Source of the DNA: an uncultured Acidobacteriota bacterium
GTDB taxonomy: Bacteria > Acidobacteriota > Terriglobia > Terriglobales > Acidobacteriaceae
Direction of reading: 5' to 3'
Assembly (NCBI GenBank): GCA_903832475.1
Contig: CAILBQ010000423.1
Location: 1-5,593, forward strand
Length of the DNA stretch: 5,593 nucleotides
Shown: positions 1-5,593 of the stretch, one piece after another
How positions within the stretch are numbered: position 1 is the first letter of the stretch
How the letters are laid out: every line of letters starts with the position of its first letter
Position numbers and translations under genes: made by a program
The notes under the pieces: model-generated
The model's input: the letters and a program-made list of their open reading frames with translations, nothing else
Databases searched by the model: none
Told to the model about the DNA's origin: nothing

Positions 1-797
1 GCCCGCGTCGGATTCAACCCCAGCCCATCCAACATCAACTGCGACCCGGGAAACAGCGCGGCGGCGCAAAGAAAGAAAGCTGCCGAAGAAATGTCACCCG
101 GCACCGCCGCCTCAATCGCGCTCAGCGTCTGCGGCCCCGCAATCGAAACCGTCGTCACCGTGCGCTCGACCTCTGCGCCAAACGCCCGCAGCGCCAGCTC
201 GCTATGGTCCCGCGTGCGCACCGCCTCATGAATCGTCGTCGTCCCCTCCGTCTGCAACCCCGCCAGCAGCACGCAAGTCTTCACCTGCGCGCTCGGCACC
301 GGCGTGATGTAGTCGATCGCCCTCAGTGGGCCGCCGTGAATGGTCAGCGGCGCATGCCCATCGGTCAGCGTCAACCGCGCTCCCATCGCCTCCAGCGGCG
401 TCTGGATCCGCTTCATAGGCCGCCGCGAAAGCGACTCATCCCCAATCAGCGTGAACTCCCCCGCCTGCGGCGCCAGCAGCCCCGAAATCATGCGCATCGT
501 CGACCCGGAATTGCCGCAATCGAGCGATCCCGCAGGCTGATTCACCTTGCCGCCCACGCCTGTCACTTCAACAATGCCGTCTTCGCGCCGATTCACATGC
601 GCACCCAGCGCGCTCATGCACGCCAGCGTCGAAGCGCAGTCGGCCCCCGTAGAAAAATTCGAAAATCGCGAAGTCCCCTGCGCAAACGCCGCCAGCATCC
701 CATAGCGGTGTGAGATCGATTTGTCGCCAGGAAGGCGCAAACTTCCAAAAACATTTCTGGCCGGCCGGATGAGACGTTCTTCAGTTGCAGTATGCAA
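1..797 (-). CDS. aroA: EPSP synthase (3-phosphoshikimate 1-carboxyvinyltransferase), N-terminal part
   Basis: The enzyme transfers the enolpyruvyl group of phosphoenolpyruvate to shikimate-3-phosphate, the sixth step of the cytoplasmic shikimate pathway to chorismate and aromatic amino acids. The window shows 265 codons of about 430 expected; the reading frame is open at base 1, so the C-terminal part is outside. Visible signatures, numbered from the chosen start, are PGDKSISHR (23-31, substrate-binding Lys26), CGNSGSTMR (94-102, PEP-site loop), SRRPMKRI (124-131), SAQVK (169-173), RDHSE (196-200) and NPTR (262-265). No ATG or GTG start lies between the in-frame stop at 834-836 and the PGDKS motif. 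The TTG at 795-797 follows a GGAG by five bases and gives a normal 22-residue lead into the motif, so I chose it. The only later TTG, at residue 20, lies too close to the active-site motif. Identity is secure; the exact start is likely but not proven. Confidence 0.96.
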   Translation of the reverse strand, partial: MHTATEERLIRPARNVFGSLRLPGDKSISHRYGMLAAFAQGTSRFSNFSTGADCASTLACMSALGAHVNRREDGIVEVTGVGGKVNQPAGSLDCGNSGSTMRMISGLLAPQAGEFTLIGDESLSRRPMKRIQTPLEAMGARLTLTDGHAPLTIHGGPLRAIDYITPVPSAQVKTCVLLAGLQTEGTTTIHEAVRTRDHSELALRAFGAEVERTVTTVSIAGPQTLSAIEAAVPGDISSAAFFLCAAALFPGSQLMLDGLGLNPTR

Positions 798-802
798 GCA
801 AT

Positions 803-806
803 CTCC
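803..806 (-). promoter_or_regulatory. Ribosome binding site deciding the TTG start of aroA
   Basis: On the minus strand GGAG lies five bases before the TTG at 797-795. It is the only Shine-Dalgarno-like match well placed for an in-frame start. A second one, AGGAG at about 823-827, sits almost directly against an ATT codon and is less suitable. This supports the TTG as the aroA initiator. Confidence 0.6.
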
Positions 807-885
807 AAAGTCGAACTGAATTCTCCTACCAGTCTACCGAACCGAATGCCCTCATCCGCGTCTGTCCGTCGCCTCGACACGCAAA

Positions 886-910
886 GGGGATCGGCCTTGG
901 AGCCGACCCC
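886..910 (-). terminator. Hairpin after the exported-protein gene, probable weak intrinsic terminator
   Basis: GGGG (886-889) and TCGGC (891-895) pair with GCCGA (902-906) and CCCC (907-910). This gives nine base pairs with a single bulged A at 890 and a six-base loop. The hairpin begins 25 bases after the stop codon (935-937) of the minus-strand gene. On that strand it is followed only by TTT and then mixed sequence, so the U-tract is poor. It could end transcription weakly, protect the mRNA 3' end, or allow read-through into aroA. The rest of the 798-934 gap shows only the aroA ribosome binding site; I found no convincing aroA promoter there. Confidence 0.45.
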
Positions 911-934
911 CTCCTTGGAAGCTGTCTCGCATCT

Positions 935-2809
935 CTAGTTCTGGACCGTCCCCGTGACAGGTGCAGAAGTGCTGGCCCTGAATTGCACGCTCCCGTTGTA
1001 CAGGGCCGTCACGGTATAGGAACCGGTCGTAATGGAACCCGGTCCTAGATCGCCATTGATTTCGAACCAGCCGAACTGTGCAAGCCCGGTTGCATCGAGA
1101 GGAGCGGTGACCGAATATCCCATGCTTTCAAACGTCACGGTGCCGCTTGGAACGCCCGTGCCGCTCGTAGGCGTCACGCGCGCCGACAGCGTCACACTGC
1201 CGTTGTCGATCGATTGCGGAGTTACGGTGAGTATTGTCCTTGTGGATACCGACGGTACCGCCGTTTCCGTCCCAGACACGGCAATGGATTGTTCGGTAGC
1301 AGGAACTCCCAGGGTATTGGTGGTGACTTTGATGGCTTCCGTCAGCGCTCTGGATGTGCTGCCCTTAGCCAGTCCATTGACCGGTACAAAATTGACGCTG
1401 ACTCCGCAGCTTCCGCCGGCAGCCAGGGTGGTATTTGAACGGCATTCGCCCGTTGCCCCCATCTTTTCCGGAAAATCAGGCGGATAGCTGATGGCGGAAA
1501 TCTCTAGCGGAGCATTCCCTGAATTCGAGATAATGACCCGTTTTGTGCCGTCGTAACTTGGCTTCCCCAAAGTCGTGCTCGCAAAGTTCAGCGACGGCGC
1601 CGTCTGATAGTTAACTTCAAGAAGCGCGGACCCCCAGATGTTAATCCCCGGATATCCGAAGGCACTCACGTATGCGTTCCCATTCGGACTCACTGCAACC
1701 ACGGAAGCCGTACCGCCAGCGTCAAAGATCTTGCTCTGGTAATAACCGCCGCCTCCCTCCAGCGTCGCCTTGTATTCCCCTGGACTGTCAAAAACATACA
1801 CGTTGCCGACTCCATCCACGCTGATCTGCGTCGGGTTGACCCATCCCGATCCGATTCGTGATGGAAGATAGCTGTGATTAGACAAGGTCTCCTTGTATAC
1901 CGCAGGCTTGCTGGCCATGTCGATCACGTACAAGTTCCCGTTAGAATCGACCGCAACCTGTGTCGGATTGATGAACCCTCCGGCCAATGTATTCAGGATG
2001 GAAGAGCCGTCCGGTTGCCGCACGTTCTCGCATATAGCGGTTCCGCAAACCGAGTATGTATTCCCCAGACCATCCATGATCTGACCTGGAGATTGTTGTG
2101 CAGGTGTAGATTGCAGGCTTCCATTGGCCAAAGGAATGAATTTGGCTGAATCAAAGTAGGAGTTCACATAGATGTTGCCCGCGCCATCCTTCTCAATCTG
2201 ATTTGGATCGCAGTAGGGACCGGCGTAACAATCAGGCAGGGATAGGAATTCAGGAAATGACCACGTGCCTATTGGGGAGTCGGGTGTGGATGTGTATCCG
2301 GTAATCAGGCTGTAATTCTCGTTTTCATCGGCGGACACGCTCCACAAAACGCCGGCGCCATAAGGGCCGCCTTGTTGCAACGGCCCAGAGATCGTCCCCG
2401 GCAAATAGCTGACGCGAGGGCCAGCGCCCATCCCTTCGAGATACCCATTGGCCAGCACAGCTCCCGTCGAATCGGTCAGTGTGTAGCCGCCATATCGTAT
2501 GCCCGGCGACTTCGGCGTGAACTTCACAAAGAGCACGCAGGTGGCATCGGCCGCATAGGCGACGCCCCCCTTGCAGCTATGCAAATTCGACGTGCTGTTG
2601 TTCAGCGTGAAATCCAGGTTCTGCTGGCCCGCGGTAAAGACGCCGATCGAGCCGATCGTGCTGTTGCGGGGAATAGTGACCACCACGGACGACGGCTCGC
2701 TTTGACCAAGCGCAACCGGGTGAAGCACTAGATCTGGAGTGACCTGCGCCGGCAAACTCGCAGCGGCACACGCGACAAGGCGACTTACAAAGGAGCAAAA
2801 GTTTTTCAT
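935..2809 (-). CDS. Exported NHL-repeat / choice-of-anchor-D / Ig-like domain protein
   Basis: This is a 624-residue secreted, beta-rich protein with no catalytic motif that I recognise; surface or periplasmic binding or adhesion is an inference. The N-terminus has a short basic segment and a hydrophobic stretch ending in SLPA, with likely signal peptidase I cleavage after about residue 21. An LVAC sequence (11-14) resembles a lipobox, but an Arg lies directly before it and the hydrophobic part is too short, so I do not favour a lipoprotein. Residues 28-130 form an anchor-type beta domain with a CVLFVKFTPKSPGIRYGG signature. Residues 155-385 carry NHL-like repeats such as VAVDSNGNLYVID and ISVDGVGNVYVFD: five clear copies and one weak copy, fitting a beta-propeller. 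Residues 404-514 resemble a choice-of-anchor-D (HYDIN-like) domain and 519-623 a bacterial Ig-like domain. The ATG at 2807-2809 follows AAGGG by six bases. An in-frame TTG at 2831-2833 would add eight residues before the signal peptide and is less likely. Sampled GC is lower than in aroA. Confidence 0.85.
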   Translation of the reverse strand: MKNFCSFVSRLVACAAASLPAQVTPDLVLHPVALGQSEPSSVVVTIPRNSTIGSIGVFTAGQQNLDFTLNNSTSNLHSCKGGVAYAADATCVLFVKFTPKSPGIRYGGYTLTDSTGAVLANGYLEGMGAGPRVSYLPGTISGPLQQGGPYGAGVLWSVSADENENYSLITGYTSTPDSPIGTWSFPEFLSLPDCYAGPYCDPNQIEKDGAGNIYVNSYFDSAKFIPLANGSLQSTPAQQSPGQIMDGLGNTYSVCGTAICENVRQPDGSSILNTLAGGFINPTQVAVDSNGNLYVIDMASKPAVYKETLSNHSYLPSRIGSGWVNPTQISVDGVGNVYVFDSPGEYKATLEGGGGYYQSKIFDAGGTASVVAVSPNGNAYVSAFGYPGINIWGSALLEVNYQTAPSLNFASTTLGKPSYDGTKRVIISNSGNAPLEISAISYPPDFPEKMGATGECRSNTTLAAGGSCGVSVNFVPVNGLAKGSTSRALTEAIKVTTNTLGVPATEQSIAVSGTETAVPSVSTRTILTVTPQSIDNGSVTLSARVTPTSGTGVPSGTVTFESMGYSVTAPLDATGLAQFGWFEINGDLGPGSITTGSYTVTALYNGSVQFRASTSAPVTGTVQN

Positions 2810-2815
2810 GGATTT

Positions 2816-2820
2816 CCCTT
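2816..2820 (-). promoter_or_regulatory. Ribosome binding site of the exported-protein gene
   Basis: On the minus strand AAGGG is followed by a six-base spacer and then the ATG at 2809-2807. It selects this ATG, which begins directly at a signal peptide, over the upstream TTG at 2833-2831. Confidence 0.6.
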
Positions 2821-2930
2821 GAATGGATGACAAGCTGAATGGTTGTCACGCCTTCCCCGTGCGAAGGTCGAGAGAGGACTTCGAATCGATCAAAGCAGGA
2901 CGGGTGGGGGACCGTGTCTGGTTCGCAAGA

Positions 2931-2958
2931 AGCATAACATCGGCCAAATCAAAAACAA
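2931..2958 (-). promoter_or_regulatory. Candidate sigma-70-like promoter for the exported-protein gene
   Basis: On the minus strand TTGTTT (2958-2953) and TATGCT (2936-2931) are separated by 16 bases. They match the -35 and -10 consensus at three and four of six positions. Transcription would begin near 2923 and give a leader of roughly 115 bases before the ATG at 2809. Acidobacterial promoters are poorly described, so this is only a candidate. Confidence 0.3.
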
Positions 2959-2968
2959 GTGATTGACG

Positions 2969-2992
2969 TAGCTCTCTCCCTCAATAGAGCTA
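2969..2992. repeat. Perfect 7-base inverted repeat, possible operator
   Basis: TAGCTCT (2969-2975) and AGAGCTA (2986-2992) are exact reverse complements around a ten-base spacer, so their centres are 17 bases apart, the geometry of a site for a dimeric regulator. The dyad lies ten bases upstream of the candidate -35 box of the minus-strand gene and directly after a TTGACG on the plus strand. It could bind a regulator of either divergent unit, form a hairpin, or be chance. Confidence 0.35.
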
Positions 2993-3179
2993 TTCCATAA
3001 AACTAAGTCTGCAACCAAAGTTACGTAGATCGGTAACGACAACAAGGTGACCGCCTCTTCGCTCGAACAATCAGGACCTTCCGCAGTCACACTCAAAATC
3101 ACTCATCCCGTGCGAATTTGTAGTACCCTTTCCCTGATCCACCGTGCAAAGCTCTCAACCAGAAAGCAGGCCGCTGATC

Positions 3180-4550
3180 ATGCTCTCTCGAAGCCTCTCT
3201 CTCATGGCCGCCCTCGCTCTTGCCGCCTCCATGAGCCTCGCCGCCGCCGCGCAGAATATCCCCATCCAGGAACACATGCTCAAGAACGGCATGAAAGTCC
3301 TGGTCGCCGAAGATCCCTCCATCCCCAACGTTGCCATGTACACCTTCTTCCGCGTGGGCTCGCGCAACGAGCACGAAGGCATCACCGGCATCTCCCACTT
3401 CTTTGAGCACATGATGTTCAACGGGGCCAAAAAATACGGCATGGGCGACTTCGACCGCACCATGGAGCGCGGCGGCGGCGAAAACAACGCCTACACCTCG
3501 AACGATCTGACCGTTTACCAGGACTGGTTTCCCGCGCCGCTGCTCGAAACCATCTTCGATCTCGAAGCCGATCGTGTCGAACACCTCGCCTTCGATCCCA
3601 AGATCATCGCCTCCGAGCGCGGCGTCGTGTACTCCGAGCGCCGCACCTCGGTCGATAACAACAACTTCGGCATCCTTTACGAACAAATGCAAGCCGCGGC
3701 CTTCACCGCAGCCCCCTATCACTGGCCGGTGCTGGGCTGGCCCTCCGACATCGAGAGCTGGACCATCGACGATCTCAAAAGCTATTTCTCCATGGGCTAT
3801 TCGCCGTCCAACGCCACCATGGTCGTCGTCGGCGGAGTCAAGGCCGAGGAGGTTTTTCGCCTCGCCGATAAATACATGGCCTCGATTCCTGCGCACGACC
3901 CGCCCCCGCCGGTGCGCACCAAGGAACCCGATCAACTCGGCGAACGCCGCATCTACGTCAACAAAATTGCCCAGCTTCCCATCTTCTACGCCGGCTATCA
4001 CGCAGTCGACGCAAAATCGCCGGATTTCTATGTATTCAGCCTGATCCACAATCTGCTCACCACCGGCCAAAGCTCACGCCTCTATGACGCCATCGTCAGT
4101 CGCCAGCAGTTGGCCATCTCCGTCAACACCTTTCAGGAACCCACCATCGACCCCAGCCTGTTCATCGTCTTCGCGCAGCCTCGGCAAGGCATCAAGAGCG
4201 AAGCCGTCGAAGCCGCAATCGATACCGAAATCGAAAAACTCGCCAAAGAAGGCCCCTCCGCCAAGGAACTCGAAAAAGCCAAGAATCAGGCCATCGCCGC
4301 CTACTACCGCGAACTGCGTTCCATCAACGGGCGCGCTCAGGCCATCGGCCAATATGAAGTCCTCTTCGGTGACTACCATCAACTCGGCAGCGTAGAGCAG
4401 CAGTACCAGAAAATCACCATCGCCGATATCCAGCGCGTACTGAAAAAATACATGATCCCCACCAATCGCACCGTCGCCATCCTCGTCCCCACCGAAGCAA
4501 AACCAGATTCGCCGCCCGCAACGCCGGCAGCATCGGGAGAATCCAAATGA
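3180..4550 (+). CDS. M16-family zinc metallopeptidase, catalytic subunit
   Basis: This is a 456-residue exported zinc protease of the insulinase/MPP-beta type, which typically cleaves peptides or unfolded protein segments inside a closed chamber. A clear Sec signal peptide covers residues 1-24, ending in an alanine run before Gln25. The peptidase domain (about 33-175) carries HFFEH at 73-77, giving zinc ligands His73 and His77 and catalytic Glu76. Glu153 in YSERR lies exactly 76 residues after His77, the spacing of the third zinc ligand. PYHWPVLGW (179-187) and the second M16 domain (about 190-440, with GQSSRLYDA at 296-304) complete the usual M16B length. Val306 and Ile313 stand where partner subunits carry Arg and Tyr. 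The tail is Pro/Ala-rich. The ATG at 3180 has GCAGG nine bases upstream and starts at the signal peptide; an in-frame GTG at 3144 has no ribosome binding site. It is first in an operon, with its stop overlapping the start of the next M16 gene. Confidence 0.95.
   Translation: MLSRSLSLMAALALAASMSLAAAAQNIPIQEHMLKNGMKVLVAEDPSIPNVAMYTFFRVGSRNEHEGITGISHFFEHMMFNGAKKYGMGDFDRTMERGGGENNAYTSNDLTVYQDWFPAPLLETIFDLEADRVEHLAFDPKIIASERGVVYSERRTSVDNNNFGILYEQMQAAAFTAAPYHWPVLGWPSDIESWTIDDLKSYFSMGYSPSNATMVVVGGVKAEEVFRLADKYMASIPAHDPPPPVRTKEPDQLGERRIYVNKIAQLPIFYAGYHAVDAKSPDFYVFSLIHNLLTTGQSSRLYDAIVSRQQLAISVNTFQEPTIDPSLFIVFAQPRQGIKSEAVEAAIDTEIEKLAKEGPSAKELEKAKNQAIAAYYRELRSINGRAQAIGQYEVLFGDYHQLGSVEQQYQKITIADIQRVLKKYMIPTNRTVAILVPTEAKPDSPPATPAASGESK
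4535..4540 (+). promoter_or_regulatory. Ribosome binding site inside the upstream gene; translational coupling point
   Basis: GGGAGA lies six bases before the ATG at 4547-4549, which overlaps the TGA stop (4548-4550) of the first peptidase gene as ATGA. A strong site together with an overlapping stop and start favours coupled, roughly equal synthesis of the two M16 subunits. Confidence 0.7.
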
Positions 4551-5593
4551 CCAGAATTTCTTCCATCGCTCGCTGCCTCTTCGCCGGGTCACTCGCGCTC
4601 TCGATCGCTTCTCCAACAGCCCTCTTTGCTCAACCGTCCAAAGCATCCGACGTCTACCAGCTTCCCGAAATCAAGACGGTCAAGCTCGACAACGGCCTCG
4701 CGCTTGTACTCCTCGAAAAGCACGAGCTGCCGTTGGTCAGCGCGGAACTCGCCCTTCGCTCCGGCTCCGTCGCCGATCCAATCGGCAAAGAGGGCCTGGG
4801 CACCATCACCGCCGAGCTCCTGCGCAAAGGAACAGCCACGCGCACCGCCGATCAGTTCTCCGAAGAGAGTGATTTCATCGGCATGAATTACGGCGATCGC
4901 ATCGCCCTCGATTCCACCAGCGTCGCCATCGACTTCCTCAAGAAAGACACAGACAAGGCCTTCGACCTGCTGCAGGACGTAGTTTTGCATCCCGCCTTCC
5001 CAGAGGAGGAAGTGAAGAAGCTCGTCGCCCAGCGCCAGGACGAACTGCGCGGAATCAAAGACAACCCCCAGCAGGTTCTCGGCGCCTACTTCACTAAGGC
5101 GCTCTTCGGCGAACACCCCTACGGCCGTCCGCCCAACGGCGACGAAGTCAGCGTCGGCAAGATCACCCGCGCCGACGTGGCGGCCCACTATGCAAAGGTC
5201 TTCACCCCCGCCAATACGGTCCTCGCCGTCGTAGGGGACTTCGACGCCGTCTCCATGGAAGCCCGCGTCAAGAAGCTCTTTGGCGCCTGGAAGGGAACTA
5301 CCCCCGCCGCGACGGCCATCCCCGCAATGAAACCAGTCACCGGCAAGCACGTCCTCGTCATCGACAAACCCGACGCCACCCAGACATACTTCGCCATCGG
5401 CAACATCGGCCTGGCGGACAACTCACCCGACCGCGCTCCCGCGCAGGTCGTCAACACCTTGTTTGGCGGGCGCTTCACCTCCATGTTCAACGAGGAGCTT
5501 CGCGTCAAATCCGGCCTGAGCTACGGCGCCAATTCACGCTTCACGTATCTTGAACAGCCCGGCCCATTCCAGATGAGCACCTTCACCAAGAAC
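4547..5593 (+). CDS. M16-family peptidase-like protein, non-catalytic partner subunit (3' end outside the window)
   Basis: The frame stays open for 349 codons to the window end; a typical member would have roughly 100 more. A signal peptide ends near Ala28 (LFA before Gln29), so the product is exported like its neighbour. Residues 48-195 match the N-terminal M16 domain (LDNGLALVLLEKHELPLVS; SGSVADP; LLRKGT) and from about 205 the C-terminal M16 domain (FTPANTVLAVVGDF). Where active members have HXXEH, this protein reads TITAE (86-90), so both zinc-binding histidines and the catalytic glutamate are gone. Glu166, 76 residues on, remains at the position of the third ligand. The motif ELRVKSGLSYG keeps the conserved Arg319 and Tyr326, seven residues apart, that bind substrate in heterodimeric M16B enzymes. 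Together with the ATGA overlap this indicates the regulatory or substrate-binding partner of the preceding catalytic subunit. Family is certain; the heterodimer is a well-supported inference. Confidence 0.93.
   Translation, partial: MTRISSIARCLFAGSLALSIASPTALFAQPSKASDVYQLPEIKTVKLDNGLALVLLEKHELPLVSAELALRSGSVADPIGKEGLGTITAELLRKGTATRTADQFSEESDFIGMNYGDRIALDSTSVAIDFLKKDTDKAFDLLQDVVLHPAFPEEEVKKLVAQRQDELRGIKDNPQQVLGAYFTKALFGEHPYGRPPNGDEVSVGKITRADVAAHYAKVFTPANTVLAVVGDFDAVSMEARVKKLFGAWKGTTPAATAIPAMKPVTGKHVLVIDKPDATQTYFAIGNIGLADNSPDRAPAQVVNTLFGGRFTSMFNEELRVKSGLSYGANSRFTYLEQPGPFQMSTFTKN

Larger units (their letters stand above)
2810..3179. other. Divergent intergenic region between the exported-protein gene and the peptidase operon
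   Basis: These 370 bases hold no gene I can support and are more AT-rich than the flanking genes (26 of 60 bases are G or C at 2941-3000). The promoters of both divergent units should lie here. I see one candidate sigma-70-like promoter for the minus-strand gene (2931-2958), a perfect 7-base inverted repeat just upstream of it (2969-2992), and a weaker 5-base inverted repeat (3020-3037). For the plus strand there is a TTGACG at 2963-2968, but no good -10 box 16-18 bases later, so the operon promoter stays unassigned. The only open frame of note, 70 codons on the minus strand at 2890-3102, has no usable ribosome binding site. Confidence 0.6.

Noticed and set aside
204..713. Arg/Pro/His-rich open frame of 169 codons on the plus strand
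   Set aside because: It lies opposite aroA, whose motifs are unmistakable; the composition is typical of a GC-rich shadow frame.
759..766. GGCCGGCC palindrome near the aroA start
   Set aside because: It lies inside the aroA coding region (codons for residues 11-13) and is expected by chance in GC-rich DNA; no partner element is visible.
614..880. Open frame of 88 codons on the minus strand at the aroA start
   Set aside because: It overlaps the aroA N-terminus in another frame and lacks any domain. The PGDKSISHR motif shows that the aroA frame is the real one.
895..919. Repeated word CCTTGGA at 895-901 and 913-919
   Set aside because: A seven-base direct repeat beside the terminator hairpin is too short to mean more than chance.
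1032..1487. Open frame of 151 codons on the plus strand inside the exported-protein gene
   Set aside because: It is antisense to the Ig-like and anchor domains of the minus-strand gene. No domain is recognisable, and its V/T/P-rich composition mirrors the opposite strand.
2810..2833. In-frame TTG start eight codons upstream of the exported-protein ATG
   Set aside because: The ribosome binding site AAGGG lies downstream of this TTG and is spaced correctly for the ATG at 2809-2807.
2890..3102. Open frame of 70 codons with two hydrophobic stretches on the minus strand in the intergenic region
   Set aside because: It begins with GTG without a properly spaced ribosome binding site, covers the likely promoter region, and shows no recognisable protein family.
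3144..3179. In-frame GTG start 12 codons upstream of the first peptidase start
   Set aside because: It has no Shine-Dalgarno match and would add a polar extension before an otherwise standard signal peptide.
3099..4070. Open frame of 323 codons on the minus strand opposite the first peptidase gene
   Set aside because: It is exactly antisense to a convincing M16 gene with catalytic motifs. Its Gly/Val/Asp-rich composition is what C-ending codons on the other strand produce, and it matches no family I know.
4074..4646. Open frame of 190 codons on the minus strand across the peptidase gene junction
   Set aside because: It is antisense to both peptidase genes and low in complexity, with no recognisable domain.
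4589..5350. Open frame of 253 codons on the minus strand opposite the second peptidase gene
   Set aside because: It is antisense to the clear M16 partner gene and has the same biased Gly/Asp/Glu-rich shadow composition.

Overview
The window looks like chromosomal DNA of a free-living, moderately GC-rich bacterium. An acidobacterium of the Terriglobia type (Granulicella, Edaphobacter or Terriglobus relatives) is my best guess. It rests mainly on the long exported protein in the middle: its N-terminal domain followed by NHL-type repeats, a choice-of-anchor-D-like domain and a bacterial Ig-like domain is an architecture I associate with that phylum. No rRNA or other marker gene is present, so the assignment is an inference.

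Layout from left to right. Bases 1-797 (minus strand) hold the N-terminal 265 codons of aroA, EPSP synthase of the shikimate pathway; its C-terminal part lies outside the window. A 137-base gap follows, with a GC-rich hairpin that probably ends the next gene. Bases 935-2809 (minus strand) encode a secreted multi-domain beta-rich protein of 624 residues. A 370-base, more AT-rich divergent intergenic region (2810-3179) separates it from a plus-strand operon. That operon holds two M16-family zinc peptidase-like genes, 3180-4550 and 4547 to beyond the window end, joined by an ATGA start/stop overlap.

The two M16 proteins make one functional story. The first has the complete zinc site (HFFEH plus a glutamate 76 residues later) but lacks the conserved Arg/Tyr pair of the C-terminal domain. 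The second has lost the HXXEH motif but keeps that Arg/Tyr pair. This is the division of labour known for heterodimeric M16B peptidases, so the products probably assemble into one exported (periplasmic) protease. aroA is a housekeeping gene with no evident link to them. The exported NHL/Ig-like protein is divergent from the peptidase operon, and a functional link is possible but unproven.

I see no mobile element, CRISPR array, tRNA or rRNA, and nothing that amounts to a wholly new system. The most interesting points are the split active site of the peptidase pair, the class II-type motif set of the EPSP synthase with its probable TTG start, and the four closely spaced cysteine pairs of the exported protein.
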